DNA of 64,000 nt, taken from Ketogulonicigenium vulgare WSH-001 (lineage in GTDB: Bacteria; Pseudomonadota; Alphaproteobacteria; Rhodobacterales; Rhodobacteraceae). Shown in pieces: positions 50,320 to 60,252 of this stretch. The notes under the pieces are model-generated. The model did not search any database. It saw only the letters and a program-made list of their open reading frames with translations, and was not told where the DNA came from. Where the stretch lies: positions 686,097 through 750,096 of the forward strand of contig NC_017384.1 in the NCBI RefSeq assembly GCF_000223375.1, written 5' to 3'. The translations under genes were made by a program, and so were the position numbers. Within the stretch, counting starts at the first letter, position 1. Each line of letters opens with the position of its first letter.

Positions 50320-51795
50320 TCAGGCCGCTTCGGACTTCATCTTAAAGCCTTGTTCCAGCATGTCTGCGGGCGCAACGGGATAATCGCCCGAGAAGCAGGC
50401 ATCGCAATAACGCGGGCGCATCGGGTCGCGTCCGTTCAATTCGCCGACCGCGCGATAGAGGCCGTCGAGCGAGATGAACTTCAGGCTGTCAACGCCGATC
50501 CATTCGCGCATTTCCTCTTCGTTCATCGTGGCGGCCAGCAGCTTGCCCCGTTCGGGCGTATCGACGCCGTAGAAACAGGGCCAAGCGGTGGGCGGCGATG
50601 CGATGCGGAAATGCACCTCTTTCGCGCCAGCCTCGAGGATCATTTCCTTGATCTTGCGCGAGGTGGTACCGCGCACGACCGAGTCGTCGACCAAAATGAC
50701 GCGCTTGCCGCGCACCAGCGCGCGGTTCACGTTCAGCTTCAGCCGCACGCCCATGTTGCGGATCTGCTCGGACGGCTCGATAAAGGTGCGGCCCATATAT
50801 TGGTTGCGGATGATCCCCATCGCATAGGGAATGCCCGATTGCAGCGAATAGCCGATGGCGGCGGGCGTGCCGGAATCCGGCACTGGGCAGACGATATCCG
50901 CGTCAACCGGTGCCTCTTTTGCCAGCTCGCGGCCGATGGCCTCGCGCGTCTCATAGACCGAGCGGCCGCCGATAATGCTGTCGGGGCGCGAGAAATAGAC
51001 ATGTTCAAAGATGCAAAAACGCGAGGCGCGGGCGCGGAAGGGGAAAAAGCTCTCGACGCCTTTTTCGGCCGAGATGACGACCATCTCGCCCGGCTCGATC
51101 TCGCGCACGAAATCGGCGCCGATGATGTCGAGGGCGCAGGTTTCCGAGGCCAAAGCCCAGCCGTCGCCGACCTTACCCAGCACGAGGGGGCGCATCCCCA
51201 GCGGATCGCGGCAGCCCAGCAGTTTGGTGCGGGTCATCGCCACGACCGAGAATGCGCCTTCGCATTTGCGCAACGCATCTTCCATCCGGTCGGGGATGGT
51301 GCGGCCCATCGAGCGGGCCATCAAATGGATGATACATTCCGAATCCGACGAGGATTGGAAGATCGAGCCGCGTTCCACCAATTCGCGGCGCAGCGCGGCA
51401 GCATTCGTCAGGTTGCCGTTATGCGCAATCGCCGCGCCACCCAGCGAGAATTCACCAAAAAAGGGCTGCACGTCGCGAATCGCGGTCTGGCCCTTGGCCC
51501 CTGCGGTCGAATAGCGGACATGGCCGATGCCGATGGTGCCGGGCAGCTTTTCCATCACCTCGCGCGAGGTGAAGTTGTCGCGCACATAGCCCATGCGACG
51601 GTCGGACTGGAAACCCAAATCGGGGCAGTAGGTGACAATCCCGCCCGCCTCTTGACCCCGGTGCTGCAGCGCGTGCAGGCCAAGGGCCACGAAATTTGCG
51701 GCATTGGACACGCCTATTGCACCAAAGACGCCGCATTCTTCATGCAGCTTGTCATCGTCAAACGGGTGAGCAGGCGGCAGGCGGCGGTCGGTCAT
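50320..51795 (-). CDS. purF: Amidophosphoribosyltransferase
   Basis: First step of purine synthesis: glutamine and PRPP to phosphoribosylamine (491 aa). ATG at 51795 (MTDRRLPPAHPF); the propeptide ends at Glu20 and Cys21 (EECGVFGAIG) becomes the N-terminal nucleophile. Glutaminase motifs (GHVRYSTAGAKG, NGNLTNA) and the PRPP motif VILVDDSVVRGTTS are intact. Follows cvpA, as in many proteobacteria. Confidence 0.97.
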   Translation of the reverse strand: MTDRRLPPAHPFDDDKLHEECGVFGAIGVSNAANFVALGLHALQHRGQEAGGIVTYCPDLGFQSDRRMGYVRDNFTSREVMEKLPGTIGIGHVRYSTAGAKGQTAIRDVQPFFGEFSLGGAAIAHNGNLTNAAALRRELVERGSIFQSSSDSECIIHLMARSMGRTIPDRMEDALRKCEGAFSVVAMTRTKLLGCRDPLGMRPLVLGKVGDGWALASETCALDIIGADFVREIEPGEMVVISAEKGVESFFPFRARASRFCIFEHVYFSRPDSIIGGRSVYETREAIGRELAKEAPVDADIVCPVPDSGTPAAIGYSLQSGIPYAMGIIRNQYMGRTFIEPSEQIRNMGVRLKLNVNRALVRGKRVILVDDSVVRGTTSRKIKEMILEAGAKEVHFRIASPPTAWPCFYGVDTPERGKLLAATMNEEEMREWIGVDSLKFISLDGLYRAVGELNGRDPMRPRYCDACFSGDYPVAPADMLEQGFKMKSEAA

Positions 51796-51914
51796 GGGAG
51801 GGACTCCGAAAGGCGGCTGGCATGCCACCCCCTTAACGGGGGGCGGCGGCTTTGTCACGTCACGTTCATATAGGTGCGGCAATTAAGACGCCACTAGGGC
51901 AAGTCGGCGGCACG

Positions 51915-52502
51915 TCAGCCCGGAACAGTCAGCGTTTCAGGCGCGGCCGGTGCGGCGCAGCTGCTGATCAGGTTCGAATATTGTGCATTGATCCAGTCCA
52001 GCATAGCCGAGGAATCGGCGCTGGCAAAGCGTTCGGTGACGCCTGCGAAAATCTGGGCCGAACGGCTGTTGTCGACCATGGCGATGCCTTGGGCCGATTG
52101 GAACGTCTGATAGGCGAAATAGGCGACCGCGACCAAAAGGATGCCGCGCAGCACGCCAAACAAAAAGCCAAAACCCTGATCAATGCCGCCCAGCACCGAA
52201 CGGTGGATCAGGCTGGAAAACAGCGGCGTGAAAATCGCGGTGATCATCAGCACGACGGCAAAGATCAGGCCGGCGCCGCCGATGATCGACAATTCGCAGC
52301 TATCGGCGATCAGATCGCCCACCACGGGGATGGCGCGCACGATGGGGGCGGCTTGGCCTGCGAACATGAACGCAAGGATCGCCGAGACCACCCAGCCGCC
52401 GATGGCGAGGGTTTCGCGCACAAGGCCGCGCGAATAGGCCAAAAGCGCTGACAGCAGAATGACTGCCGCAACCACCGCGTCAATGATGGTAAAGCCTTCC
52501 AT
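51915..52502 (-). CDS. cvpA: CvpA family membrane protein
   Basis: 195 aa with four membrane helices (IIDAVVAAVILLSALLAYSRG begins the CvpA domain; VRETLAIGGWVVSAILA, GLIFAVVLMITAIFTPL and GFLFGVLRGILLVAVAYFAY follow). Needed for envelope integrity and colicin V production in E. coli; molecular role unclear. Between radA and purF on one strand, the usual order. A short Ala/Pro C-terminus ends the protein. Confidence 0.9.
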   Translation of the reverse strand: MEGFTIIDAVVAAVILLSALLAYSRGLVRETLAIGGWVVSAILAFMFAGQAAPIVRAIPVVGDLIADSCELSIIGGAGLIFAVVLMITAIFTPLFSSLIHRSVLGGIDQGFGFLFGVLRGILLVAVAYFAYQTFQSAQGIAMVDNSRSAQIFAGVTERFASADSSAMLDWINAQYSNLISSCAAPAAPETLTVPG

Positions 52503-52525
52503 GAGGTTCGTCTCCGGTTATGGCT

Positions 52526-53911
52526 TTAACCGCGCTGAGGGGCGGGTTGGCCGAAATTGCTTGTCACAAATCCCGCCAGATCATCGACTTCGTCCAGCGC
52601 GATGCCCTGCACCGCGCTGCGTTTGGCCATGCGGGGCAAGAATGCGCTGGTGAAACCAAGTTTTTGCGCTTCTTTCAACCTGTTTTCCGTCTGAATCACC
52701 TGACGCACCCCCCCGGATAGGCTAATCTCGCCAAAAAAGACGGTTTGCCCGCCCAAAGGGTGGTTCTCACGCGCGGACATCAGCGCAGCGGCCACCGCAA
52801 GGTCGGCGCCCGGTTCGGTGACACGCAGGCCGCCCGCCACGTTCAGATAGACATCAAGCCCCGCGAAACTGACCCCGGCGCGCGATTCCAGCACTGCCAG
52901 CAGCATCGACAGGCGCGACCCGTCCCAGCCCACCACAGCGCGGCGCGATTGGCCCTGCGGCGCGGGCGAGACCAGCGCCTGAATCTCGCATAATATGGGC
53001 CGCGTGCCCTCGATCCCGGCGAAAACGGCCGAGCCGGGGGTGGGCTTGCCGCGCTCGGACAGGAACAGGGCCGAGGGGTTTTTCACCTCGGCAAGGCCGC
53101 GTCCGGTCATCTCGAACACGCCGATCTCGTCGGCGGGGCCAAAGCGGTTCTTCACCGCGCGCAGGATGCGGAATTGGTGGCCGCGCTCGCCCTCGAAATA
53201 CAGCACCGTATCGACCATATGTTCGACCACGCGCGGGCCGGCGAGGGCGCCTTCTTTGGTGACATGGCCGACCAGAATGGTGGAAATGCCGCGCCTTTTG
53301 GCCATATTCACAAGCTCGTGGGCGCTGGCGCGCACCTGGCTGACGGAACCGGGCGGGCTTTCAATCGTGTCGATCCAGACGGTTTGGATCGAATCGATGA
53401 TCGCAAGGTCGGGCTTTTCCGCCTCGAGCGTGGTCAGGATGTCGCGCAGGTTCGATTCGGAGGCCAGCAGCACGGGGCTGTCCGCAAGGCCAAGGCGCTG
53501 TGCCCGCAGTTGCACCTGCGCCGCCGATTCCTCGCCCGTGACATAAATGACCTTTAGACCGTTGCGGGCAAAGCGCGCGGCAGCCTGCAGCAGCAAGGTG
53601 GACTTGCCGATGCCCGGATCGCCCCCCAGCAGCACCGCCGAGGCATGGACCAGCCCGCCGCCCAGCACGCGGTCCAGCTCGGCCACGCCCGCCTCGGTGC
53701 GGGGCGGGGCCTCGGCCATGGATTTCAGGTCGGTCAGCTCTAGCATCTTGCCGCGCCGCCCGCCCATGCCCTGTTTGGACGGGCCCGAGACGCTGAGGCC
53801 GGTATCTTCGACGATGGTGTTCCACGCGCCGCAGGATTCGCAACGCCCGGCCCATTTGGTGGTGCGGGCGTTACAGGATGTGCATTTGAAACTGGGGGAA
53901 TCTTTAGCCAT
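52526..53911 (-). CDS. radA: DNA repair protein RadA
   Basis: 461 aa branch-migration ATPase of recombination. Zinc finger Cys10, Cys13, Cys24 and Cys27; Walker A GGDPGIGKST; RadA-specific KNRFGPADEIG; and a Lon-like C-terminal domain (LSGGVRQVIQTENRLKEA). ATG at 53911 with AAAGGTGA upstream is preferred over the ATG two codons earlier. Upstream of cvpA by 23 bases. Confidence 0.96.
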   Translation of the reverse strand: MAKDSPSFKCTSCNARTTKWAGRCESCGAWNTIVEDTGLSVSGPSKQGMGGRRGKMLELTDLKSMAEAPPRTEAGVAELDRVLGGGLVHASAVLLGGDPGIGKSTLLLQAAARFARNGLKVIYVTGEESAAQVQLRAQRLGLADSPVLLASESNLRDILTTLEAEKPDLAIIDSIQTVWIDTIESPPGSVSQVRASAHELVNMAKRRGISTILVGHVTKEGALAGPRVVEHMVDTVLYFEGERGHQFRILRAVKNRFGPADEIGVFEMTGRGLAEVKNPSALFLSERGKPTPGSAVFAGIEGTRPILCEIQALVSPAPQGQSRRAVVGWDGSRLSMLLAVLESRAGVSFAGLDVYLNVAGGLRVTEPGADLAVAAALMSARENHPLGGQTVFFGEISLSGGVRQVIQTENRLKEAQKLGFTSAFLPRMAKRSAVQGIALDEVDDLAGFVTSNFGQPAPQRG

Positions 53912-53949
53912 GTTCACCTTTTGGCCCAGATTCCCCCATCTTTCAACGC

Positions 53950-55344
53950 TTATTCAACGCCGTAGATTTTCCCAAGAATACGCGCCCAGGACCGTGTGCC
54001 TTTGTGGAAGGCGCGCAGATCGTATTTTTCATTGGGCGAGTGGATCTGGTCATCCTCGAGGCCGAAACCGATCAGCATCGCATCCATACCAAGGTAGGTC
54101 TTGAAATAGCCCGCGATCGGGATCGAGCCGCCAGCCCCGATAAAGGCGGCGGGGCGGGGCCATTCGTCGGTCAGCGCCTGGCGCGCCTGTGCGAACAACT
54201 GGCTGTCGGTCGACATCACGCTGGCAGGCGATGCGCCATGGCCGTGGAATTCCACCTCGCAATCGGCGGGCACCATGGCGCGCACCAGCGCGCGGAACGA
54301 TTCGCGGATGGCCAGCGGGTCTTGGGTGCCGACAAGGCGGAACGAGACTTTGGCCGAGGCTTCGGCGGGCAGCACGGTTTTGAACCCATCGCCGGTGTAG
54401 CCGCCCAAGATGCCGTTGAATTCGCAGGTCGGGCGCGCCCAGATCTGTTCCAGCACGGTGCGGCCTTGCTCGCCCGCGGGGATCGACAGGCCGACATCGC
54501 CAAGGAAGGCCTTGTCGTCAAAGCCGAGGTCTTCCCATTGCGCGCGCAAAGCGTTCGAGATTTCCGGCACGCCGTCATAGAAACCGGGCACGGTGATGCG
54601 GCCGGTTTCGTCATGCAAGCTGGCGAGGATCTTTGTCAGCACGCGAATGGGGTTTTGCGCCGCGCCGCCGAAATGACCCGAATGCAAGTCACGCGTCGCG
54701 GCTTTGATGGTGATTTCCTCGCCCAGCAACCCGCGCAGCTGCGTGGTGATGGCGGGGGTGTCGGCGTCGAACATGCCGGTATCGCAGATCAGCGCGACAT
54801 CGGCGCGCAGCTCGTCTGCGTTCTCGACCATAAAAGGCACGAGTGAGGGCGAGCCGGATTCTTCTTCGCCCTCAAGGAAAATGGTGATCGGGCCGGGCAG
54901 GGTGCCGGTGATGTCACGATAGGCGCGGCAGGCCTCGACAAAGGTCATCAACTGGCCCTTGTCATCGGCGGTGCCGCGGCCGCGGATCACCGTGCCTTTT
55001 TCGGTCTCCTCGAGCGCAGGCTCGAACGGGGGGCGGTCCCACAGGTTCAGCGGATCGACCGGCTGCACGTCATAATGGCCATAGAACAGAATGTGCGGGC
55101 CAGCCCCGCCCTTGGCATGGGCGACAACCATCGGATGGCCGGGGGTGGGGCGGGATGTCGCCTCGAACCCCAGGCTGTTCAGCTCGTCCACCAGCCAATC
55201 GGCGGCATTGGCCACATCGCCCTTGAACGCCGGATCGGTCGAGATCGAGGGGATGCGCAGCAGCGCCATCAACCGGTCGGTTGCGGCTGGCAGCGATGTG
55301 TCGATCTGGTTCAGAACATCCTGCAAAGTGGGGGTCGTGGACAT
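53950..55344 (-). CDS. M20-family metallopeptidase (dipeptidase type)
   Basis: 464 aa. Zinc-peptidase motifs: FYGHYDVQP (His ligand), RGTADDKGQL (bridging Asp), FLEGEEESGSPS (general base Glu) and a C-terminal GAGGSIPI plus His. The dimerisation lid sits between. Matches the cytosolic dipeptidase/carboxypeptidase branch; the substrate is unknown. Followed by radA after 38 bases and divergent from hemA across 237 bases. Confidence 0.9.
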   Translation of the reverse strand: MSTTPTLQDVLNQIDTSLPAATDRLMALLRIPSISTDPAFKGDVANAADWLVDELNSLGFEATSRPTPGHPMVVAHAKGGAGPHILFYGHYDVQPVDPLNLWDRPPFEPALEETEKGTVIRGRGTADDKGQLMTFVEACRAYRDITGTLPGPITIFLEGEEESGSPSLVPFMVENADELRADVALICDTGMFDADTPAITTQLRGLLGEEITIKAATRDLHSGHFGGAAQNPIRVLTKILASLHDETGRITVPGFYDGVPEISNALRAQWEDLGFDDKAFLGDVGLSIPAGEQGRTVLEQIWARPTCEFNGILGGYTGDGFKTVLPAEASAKVSFRLVGTQDPLAIRESFRALVRAMVPADCEVEFHGHGASPASVMSTDSQLFAQARQALTDEWPRPAAFIGAGGSIPIAGYFKTYLGMDAMLIGFGLEDDQIHSPNEKYDLRAFHKGTRSWARILGKIYGVE

Positions 55345-55467
55345 GGGCCAATCTCTTTCACGTCTGGGAATCCGGTTGCCAAAAGACTTGCCCTGATCGC
55401 GCGGACATGTCGAGTGGTCGCGATTCTGTGTGCGGATTTAGGGAATTTTTACCCCCGATGGTCAGAA

Positions 55468-55482
55468 TTAGAACCATTCTTA
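55468..55482. promoter_or_regulatory. Irr-box-like (ICE) element in the hemA promoter
   Basis: TTAGAA, CCA, TTCTTA: matches the TTAGAA-N3-TTCTAA iron-control element of Irr except one base. It ends two bases before the predicted hemA -35. Confidence 0.6.
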
Positions 55483-55484
55483 TC

Positions 55485-55513
55485 TTGTGAACGCGATTGC
55501 AGGTTTATATGAC
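55485..55513 (+). promoter_or_regulatory. Putative hemA promoter
   Basis: TTGTGA (55485-55490), 17 bases, TATGAC (55508-55513). Start predicted near 55520, leaving a 60-base leader. The rest of the 237-base gap (55345-55581) must also hold the divergent M20 gene promoter, which I could not identify. Confidence 0.55.
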
Positions 55514-55581
55514 GTCTGCGGAAGACCCACACCAAGCCCTGTTCTGGATACAGTGGGCCAGGAGACCTGAAAGGCAAGCCA

Positions 55582-56805
55582 GTGGACTACAACGCCCAGC
55601 TAGATGCAGCTCTTGATCGCCTTCATACCGAGGGTCGCTATCGCACTTTTATCGACCTTGCGCGTGAAAAGGGTCAATTCCCCCACGCGACCTGGCACCG
55701 CCCCGATGGCGAAAAGCAGCAGGTGACCGTTTGGTGCGGCAATGACTATCTGGGTATGGGCCAGCATCCCGCCGTTCTCGCCGCCATGCATGGCGCGATT
55801 GACGCGGTGGGCGCAGGTTCGGGCGGCACGCGCAATATCTCGGGCACCACCGTTTACCACAAAGAGCTGGAAGCCGAACTTGCGGATCTGCATGGCGCCG
55901 AATCTGCGCTGCTGTTCACCTCGGCCTATAATGCGAATGACGGCACGCTTTCGACGCTGCGCATTCTGTTTCCCGGTCTGATTATCTATTCCGATGCGCT
56001 GAACCATGCCTCGATGATCGAGGGTGTGCGCCGCTATGGCGGTGAAAAGCGCATCTTCCGTCACAATGACGTCGCCCATCTGCGCGAATTGCTGGCCGCC
56101 GACGATCCTGCCGCGCCCAAGCTGATCGCCTTTGAATCGGTCTATTCGATGGATGGCGATTTCGGCCCCATCGCGCAGATCTGTGATCTGGCTGATGAAT
56201 TCGGCGCGCTGACTTACCTCGACGAAGTGCATGCCGTCGGCATGTATGGCAAGCGCGGCGGCGGCGTGTCCGAGCGGGACAATCTGCAGCATCGCATCGA
56301 TATTTTCAACGGCACTTTGGGCAAGGCCTTTGGCGTCCATGGCGGCTATGTCGCGGGTTCGGCAAAGATGATGGATGCGGTGCGGTCCTATGCGCCGGGG
56401 TTCATCTTCTCGACCTCGCTGCCGCCTGCGGTTGTCGCGGGTGCCTTGGCGGCCGTGCGCCATCTGAAGCAGGACGAGGACATCCGCGCCCTGCATCAAG
56501 AACGCGCCAGCGTGCTGAAAACCCGCCTGAAGATGCTGGGTCTGCCGGTGATCGACCACGGCTCGCATATCGTGCCGGTGATCGTGGGCGACCCCAAACA
56601 TACGAAAATGATGTCGGACATGCTGCTCGAGCAATATGGCATCTACGTCCAGCCGATCAATTTCCCGACCGTGCCGCGCGGCACCGAGCGTTTGCGTTTC
56701 ACGCCCTCGCCCGTGCATGGGCCCAAGGAAATGGATGCGCTGGTGCGGGCTTTGGACGCGCTGTGGTCGCATTGCGCGCTAAATCGCGCCGAATTGGCCG
56801 GATAA
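55582..56805 (+). CDS. hemA: 5-aminolevulinate synthase
   Basis: PLP enzyme joining glycine and succinyl-CoA, first step of alphaproteobacterial heme and chlorophyll synthesis (407 aa). GTG start with AAAGG about 9 bases upstream; [23 protein letters not shown] matches Rhodobacter HemA from the first residue. [35 protein letters not shown] and the PLP lysine in [13 protein letters not shown] are present. An Irr-like element lies in its promoter. Confidence 0.97.
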   Translation: MDYNAQLDAALDRLHTEGRYRTFIDLAREKGQFPHATWHRPDGEKQQVTVWCGNDYLGMGQHPAVLAAMHGAIDAVGAGSGGTRNISGTTVYHKELEAELADLHGAESALLFTSAYNANDGTLSTLRILFPGLIIYSDALNHASMIEGVRRYGGEKRIFRHNDVAHLRELLAADDPAAPKLIAFESVYSMDGDFGPIAQICDLADEFGALTYLDEVHAVGMYGKRGGGVSERDNLQHRIDIFNGTLGKAFGVHGGYVAGSAKMMDAVRSYAPGFIFSTSLPPAVVAGALAAVRHLKQDEDIRALHQERASVLKTRLKMLGLPVIDHGSHIVPVIVGDPKHTKMMSDMLLEQYGIYVQPINFPTVPRGTERLRFTPSPVHGPKEMDALVRALDALWSHCALNRAELAG

Positions 56806-56913
56806 TCGCAAGAGAACGCTGTAAATTTACTTCACCTGTGATATTTCGGCCTTATGGGCGAAGTGTTTGTCGAATCAAACCTTCGCGATAACAGGCAGTG
56901 ACGGGACATCTGC

Positions 56914-58122
56914 ATGATCAGGCAGGCCTTTCGGCGCAAGAATGCGGTCGAACCGGTCGTCGAAGCCAAAGGCTTCGATGATTTTGAGCTGCGCCTTGGC
57001 GACCTGATGCGCGGTGAGCGTGCAACCATGGGCAAAAGCCTGTTGGACGTGCAACGCGAGCTGAAAATCAAGGCCGCCTATATCGCCGCGATCGAGAATT
57101 GCGACCCGTCGGTCTTTGACACGCCCGGCTTTATTGCGGGCTATGTGCGATCCTATGCGCGCTATCTGCGGATGGACCCCGATCAGACCTTTGTGACCTT
57201 TTGCAAAGAGGCGGGCTTTCGCCCGACCGCGACGGTTGTCGGCCCGACCACCACCCCGCGCGAGGAAAGCCGTGGCATGGGGCGCGGCGGTGATATGTTC
57301 ACCTCGTCGCGCACACCGTTCATTCCTGCGGGCGAGCGGATGTTTTCCGGCATCGAGCCGCGCGCGATCGGCTCGATCGCCGTGCTGGCTTTGCTGGTGG
57401 CCGGCCTCGGCTATGGCGCCTGGGCCGTCGTGCAAGAGGTGCAGCGCGTCCAACTGGCCCCGGTCGAGCAGGCGCCGGTCGTCGTGACCACCGTTGACCG
57501 GCTGTCGGGCAATGCGCCGGCGCAGACCGTCAGCGTCGAAGCGGCGCCGAACGCGCCCACCAATGATGCGCTGGCGCGACTTTATCGCCCGCAAGCGCTG
57601 GAATTGCCGGTGCTGATCGCGCGCGACGGGCCGATCTCGGCCATCGCACCGGGGGCAGAGACCGCGCTGACGCGTCTTGCCGGAACCCAGCTACAGGGGC
57701 CGCAACTGCCGTCGGTTGACGGTGCTGCAACCGCCGTTACCCAGATCGCCGATGCCACCCCCAGCGTGCAGGTGACCGACGCGCCGCAAGAGCCGCTGCA
57801 ATTGGTCGCGGTGCGGCCCGCCTGGGTGCGGGTCAGTGCCGCCGATGGCACGATCCTGTTCGAAGGCATTATGTCGGCGGGCCAGACCTATGCTGTGCCC
57901 GCGATGGCCGATGCGCCGCGTGTGCGCGTGGGCGAATCCGGTGCGATGTATCTGGCCGTCAATGGCGTGCCGCATGGCCCGGTCGGCGCGGCGGGGACGG
58001 TCACCTCGAATATCGAACTGTCGCCCGCTGCGGTGACGGGGCGCTTTCAGGTCGCTGATCTGTCGCGCGACGATGCCTTGGCCGAGGTGGTGCGCGTCGC
58101 ACAATTGGTCACACCGCAATAA
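56914..58122 (+). CDS. RodZ-like helix-turn-helix membrane protein with DUF4115
   Basis: 402 aa bitopic protein. Residues ~24-105 form a RodZ-type Xre helix-turn-helix (LGDLMRGERATMGKSLLDVQ, AIENCDPSVFDTPGFIAGYVRSYARYL); one transmembrane helix at ~152-172 (SIAVLALLVAGLGYGAWAVV); a Pro/Ala-rich periplasmic spacer; and a C-terminal DUF4115 domain (PAWVRVSAADGTILFEGIM). RodZ links MreB to the elongation machinery. Located before ispG as in many proteobacteria. Confidence 0.87.
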   Translation: MIRQAFRRKNAVEPVVEAKGFDDFELRLGDLMRGERATMGKSLLDVQRELKIKAAYIAAIENCDPSVFDTPGFIAGYVRSYARYLRMDPDQTFVTFCKEAGFRPTATVVGPTTTPREESRGMGRGGDMFTSSRTPFIPAGERMFSGIEPRAIGSIAVLALLVAGLGYGAWAVVQEVQRVQLAPVEQAPVVVTTVDRLSGNAPAQTVSVEAAPNAPTNDALARLYRPQALELPVLIARDGPISAIAPGAETALTRLAGTQLQGPQLPSVDGAATAVTQIADATPSVQVTDAPQEPLQLVAVRPAWVRVSAADGTILFEGIMSAGQTYAVPAMADAPRVRVGESGAMYLAVNGVPHGPVGAAGTVTSNIELSPAAVTGRFQVADLSRDDALAEVVRVAQLVTPQ

Positions 58123-58210
58123 TGCGTGACGCTGTCGCAGGTGGTTGAGCCTGCGGCGCGAAGGCCTTAAATTAATGTGACGGCGCAGCCCGCGCCACAC
58201 GAGGACTACA

Positions 58211-59332
58211 ATGTCACTGAATTCCATTCGTCCGTGGCGCGAGATTTACCGCCGCAAATCGCGTCGCGTGATGGTTGGCAATGTGCCGGTGGGCGATGGT
58301 GCGCCGATTTCGGTGCAGACGATGACGAATACGCTGACCACCGATATCAAGGGCACGCTGGACCAGATCATCCGCTCGGCCGAGGCTGGGGCGGATATCG
58401 TGCGTGTGTCCGTGCCGGACGAGGATAGCGCGCGCGCCCTAAAGGAAATCTGCCGCGAAAGCCCGGTGCCGATCGTGGCCGACATCCATTTCCATTACAA
58501 ACGCGGCATCGAGGCGGCCGAGGCAGGCGCGGCCTGTCTGCGCATCAACCCCGGCAATATCGGCAATGCCGACCGCGTGCGTGAGGTGATCAAGGCCGCG
58601 CGGGACTATGGCTGTTCGATGCGGATCGGGGTGAATGGCGGATCGCTTGAGCGGCACCTGCTGGAGAAATACGGCGAGCCTTGTCCCGATGCGATGCTGG
58701 AAAGCGCGCTCGATCATATCAAGATCCTCGAGGATAACGATTTTCTGAACTTCAAAATCTCGGTCAAGGCCTCGGATGTCTTTCTGGCTGCCGCCGCCTA
58801 TCAGGCCGTGGCCGAGGCGACCGAGGCACCGATCCATCTGGGCATCACCGAGGCCGGCGGCCTGATGTCGGGTACGATCAAATCGGCCATCGGCCTTGGC
58901 AACCTGCTCTGGATGGGGATCGGCGATACGATCCGTGTCAGCCTGTCGGCTGATCCGGTCGAAGAGGTGAAGGTCGGCAACGAGCTGCTGAAATCTTTGG
59001 GCCTGCGCCATCGCGGCGTGAACATCATTTCCTGCCCCAGCTGCGCGCGGCAGGGGTTCGACGTGATCAAAACGGTCGAGGCGCTCGAGCGGCGGCTGGA
59101 ACATATCAAGACACCGATGAGCCTGTCGATCATCGGCTGCGTCGTCAACGGCCCCGGCGAGGCGCTGATGACCGATGTCGGTTGGACCGGCGGCGGCGGC
59201 GGCAATGGCATGGTCTATCTGGCGGGCAAACAATCGCACCGCATGTCGAACGACCAGATGATCGACCACATCGTCGAGCAGGTCGAACAAAAGGCGGCCT
59301 CGATCGAGGCGGCAGGGAAGGCGGCCGAATAG
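58211..59332 (+). CDS. ispG: 4-hydroxy-3-methylbut-2-enyl diphosphate synthase
   Basis: Iron-sulfur enzyme of the MEP isoprenoid pathway (373 aa). N-terminal TIM barrel begins [22 protein letters not shown]; cluster cysteines are in [12 protein letters not shown] and [15 protein letters not shown] lies before the ATG. Adjacent to the rodZ-like gene. The last codons overlap the terminator. Confidence 0.96.
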   Translation: MSLNSIRPWREIYRRKSRRVMVGNVPVGDGAPISVQTMTNTLTTDIKGTLDQIIRSAEAGADIVRVSVPDEDSARALKEICRESPVPIVADIHFHYKRGIEAAEAGAACLRINPGNIGNADRVREVIKAARDYGCSMRIGVNGGSLERHLLEKYGEPCPDAMLESALDHIKILEDNDFLNFKISVKASDVFLAAAAYQAVAEATEAPIHLGITEAGGLMSGTIKSAIGLGNLLWMGIGDTIRVSLSADPVEEVKVGNELLKSLGLRHRGVNIISCPSCARQGFDVIKTVEALERRLEHIKTPMSLSIIGCVVNGPGEALMTDVGWTGGGGGNGMVYLAGKQSHRMSNDQMIDHIVEQVEQKAASIEAAGKAAE

Positions 59333-59342
59333 GCCGCCTTTT
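59318..59342 (+). terminator. Intrinsic terminator at the ispG end
   Basis: 9-bp stem (59318-59326 with 59332-59340), 5-base loop containing the stop codon start, then TTTT. It separates ispG from the convergent DsbA-like gene. Confidence 0.85.
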
Positions 59343-59345
59343 GGC

Positions 59346-60119
59346 TTACCCCTCGGCGCGCAGGGCAGCGACGCGGGCGCGCATGCTGTCGAGTGGCTCG
59401 TAGCCGCGCTGCATCGTATCATTCAGGATAAAGGTCGGGGTGCCGCTGATTTGCAGGGTATTGGCCAGATCATGGTTGCGACCGATCATATCCGAGACCT
59501 CGAAACTGGCCGCGCGGGTGGCGATCGACGCGCCGTCGAGGCCGAGCGTATTGGCGAGGTCAACCAGCACCTCGGGCGTGGCATCGGCGCGCAGCGTGAT
59601 CAGCGCATCATGCAGGGTCTTATAGGTGTCATCGCCATAGATCAGCTTGGCCGCCAGTGCGAATTGCGCGGACAGGGTCGAGCCCTCGGTCAGGATCGGG
59701 AATTCCTTGATAATCAGACGGATATTGCCATCTGCGGCGACCAGTTCTTCGACCTCGGCAAAGGCCTGACGGCAGTAGCCGCAGCGGTAATCCATGAATT
59801 CAACGATGGTGATATCGCCGTCGGGGTTGCCGCCGACCCAGGAATAGCCGTCGTTGAACAGCTCGTCCTGCAGCGCGACGACCATTTCGCTGTCGCGATC
59901 GGCTTGGGCGGTGAATTCCTTGGCGCGCAGGGCATCGACGGCTTCCATCACCACCTCGGGATGGGTCAGCAGATAGTCGCGCACCGCAAGGCCAAAGGCG
60001 CGCTGCTCGTCCGCAGTCATTGCGGCGGGGTCAAAGGCCAGCGCCGGTGCGCTGAGGCCGCCCGCAAGGCCAAGGGTCGCGGCAAGGGCAAAAAGAGGCT
60101 GGCGCATCGGGATATCCAT
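59346..60119 (-). CDS. DsbA-family periplasmic thiol oxidoreductase
   Basis: 257 aa. A signal peptide (residues ~5-28, LFALAATLGLAGGLSAPALA), then a thioredoxin fold with CGYC (Cys113, Cys116) in EFMDYRCGYCRQAF and a cis-Pro loop SGTPTF. Close to the DsbA/ScsC/BdbD-like oxidoreductases that form or shuffle disulfides. Start ambiguous between 60119 and 60107. Alone on the minus strand between ispG and the aminotransferase. Confidence 0.88.
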   Translation of the reverse strand: MDIPMRQPLFALAATLGLAGGLSAPALAFDPAAMTADEQRAFGLAVRDYLLTHPEVVMEAVDALRAKEFTAQADRDSEMVVALQDELFNDGYSWVGGNPDGDITIVEFMDYRCGYCRQAFAEVEELVAADGNIRLIIKEFPILTEGSTLSAQFALAAKLIYGDDTYKTLHDALITLRADATPEVLVDLANTLGLDGASIATRAASFEVSDMIGRNHDLANTLQISGTPTFILNDTMQRGYEPLDSMRARVAALRAEG

Positions 60120-60252
60120 CACTGTTTGCCGCAATTGTTCACAGCTTGACCTGAATGCCAAGCCCCGCTCGGATCACATCTTTCCCAAGCCACTCTGGCC
60201 GGGCGGGACGGGATATGCCAAGACTGCGGCAGAGATATCAAAAGAGGCCCCC

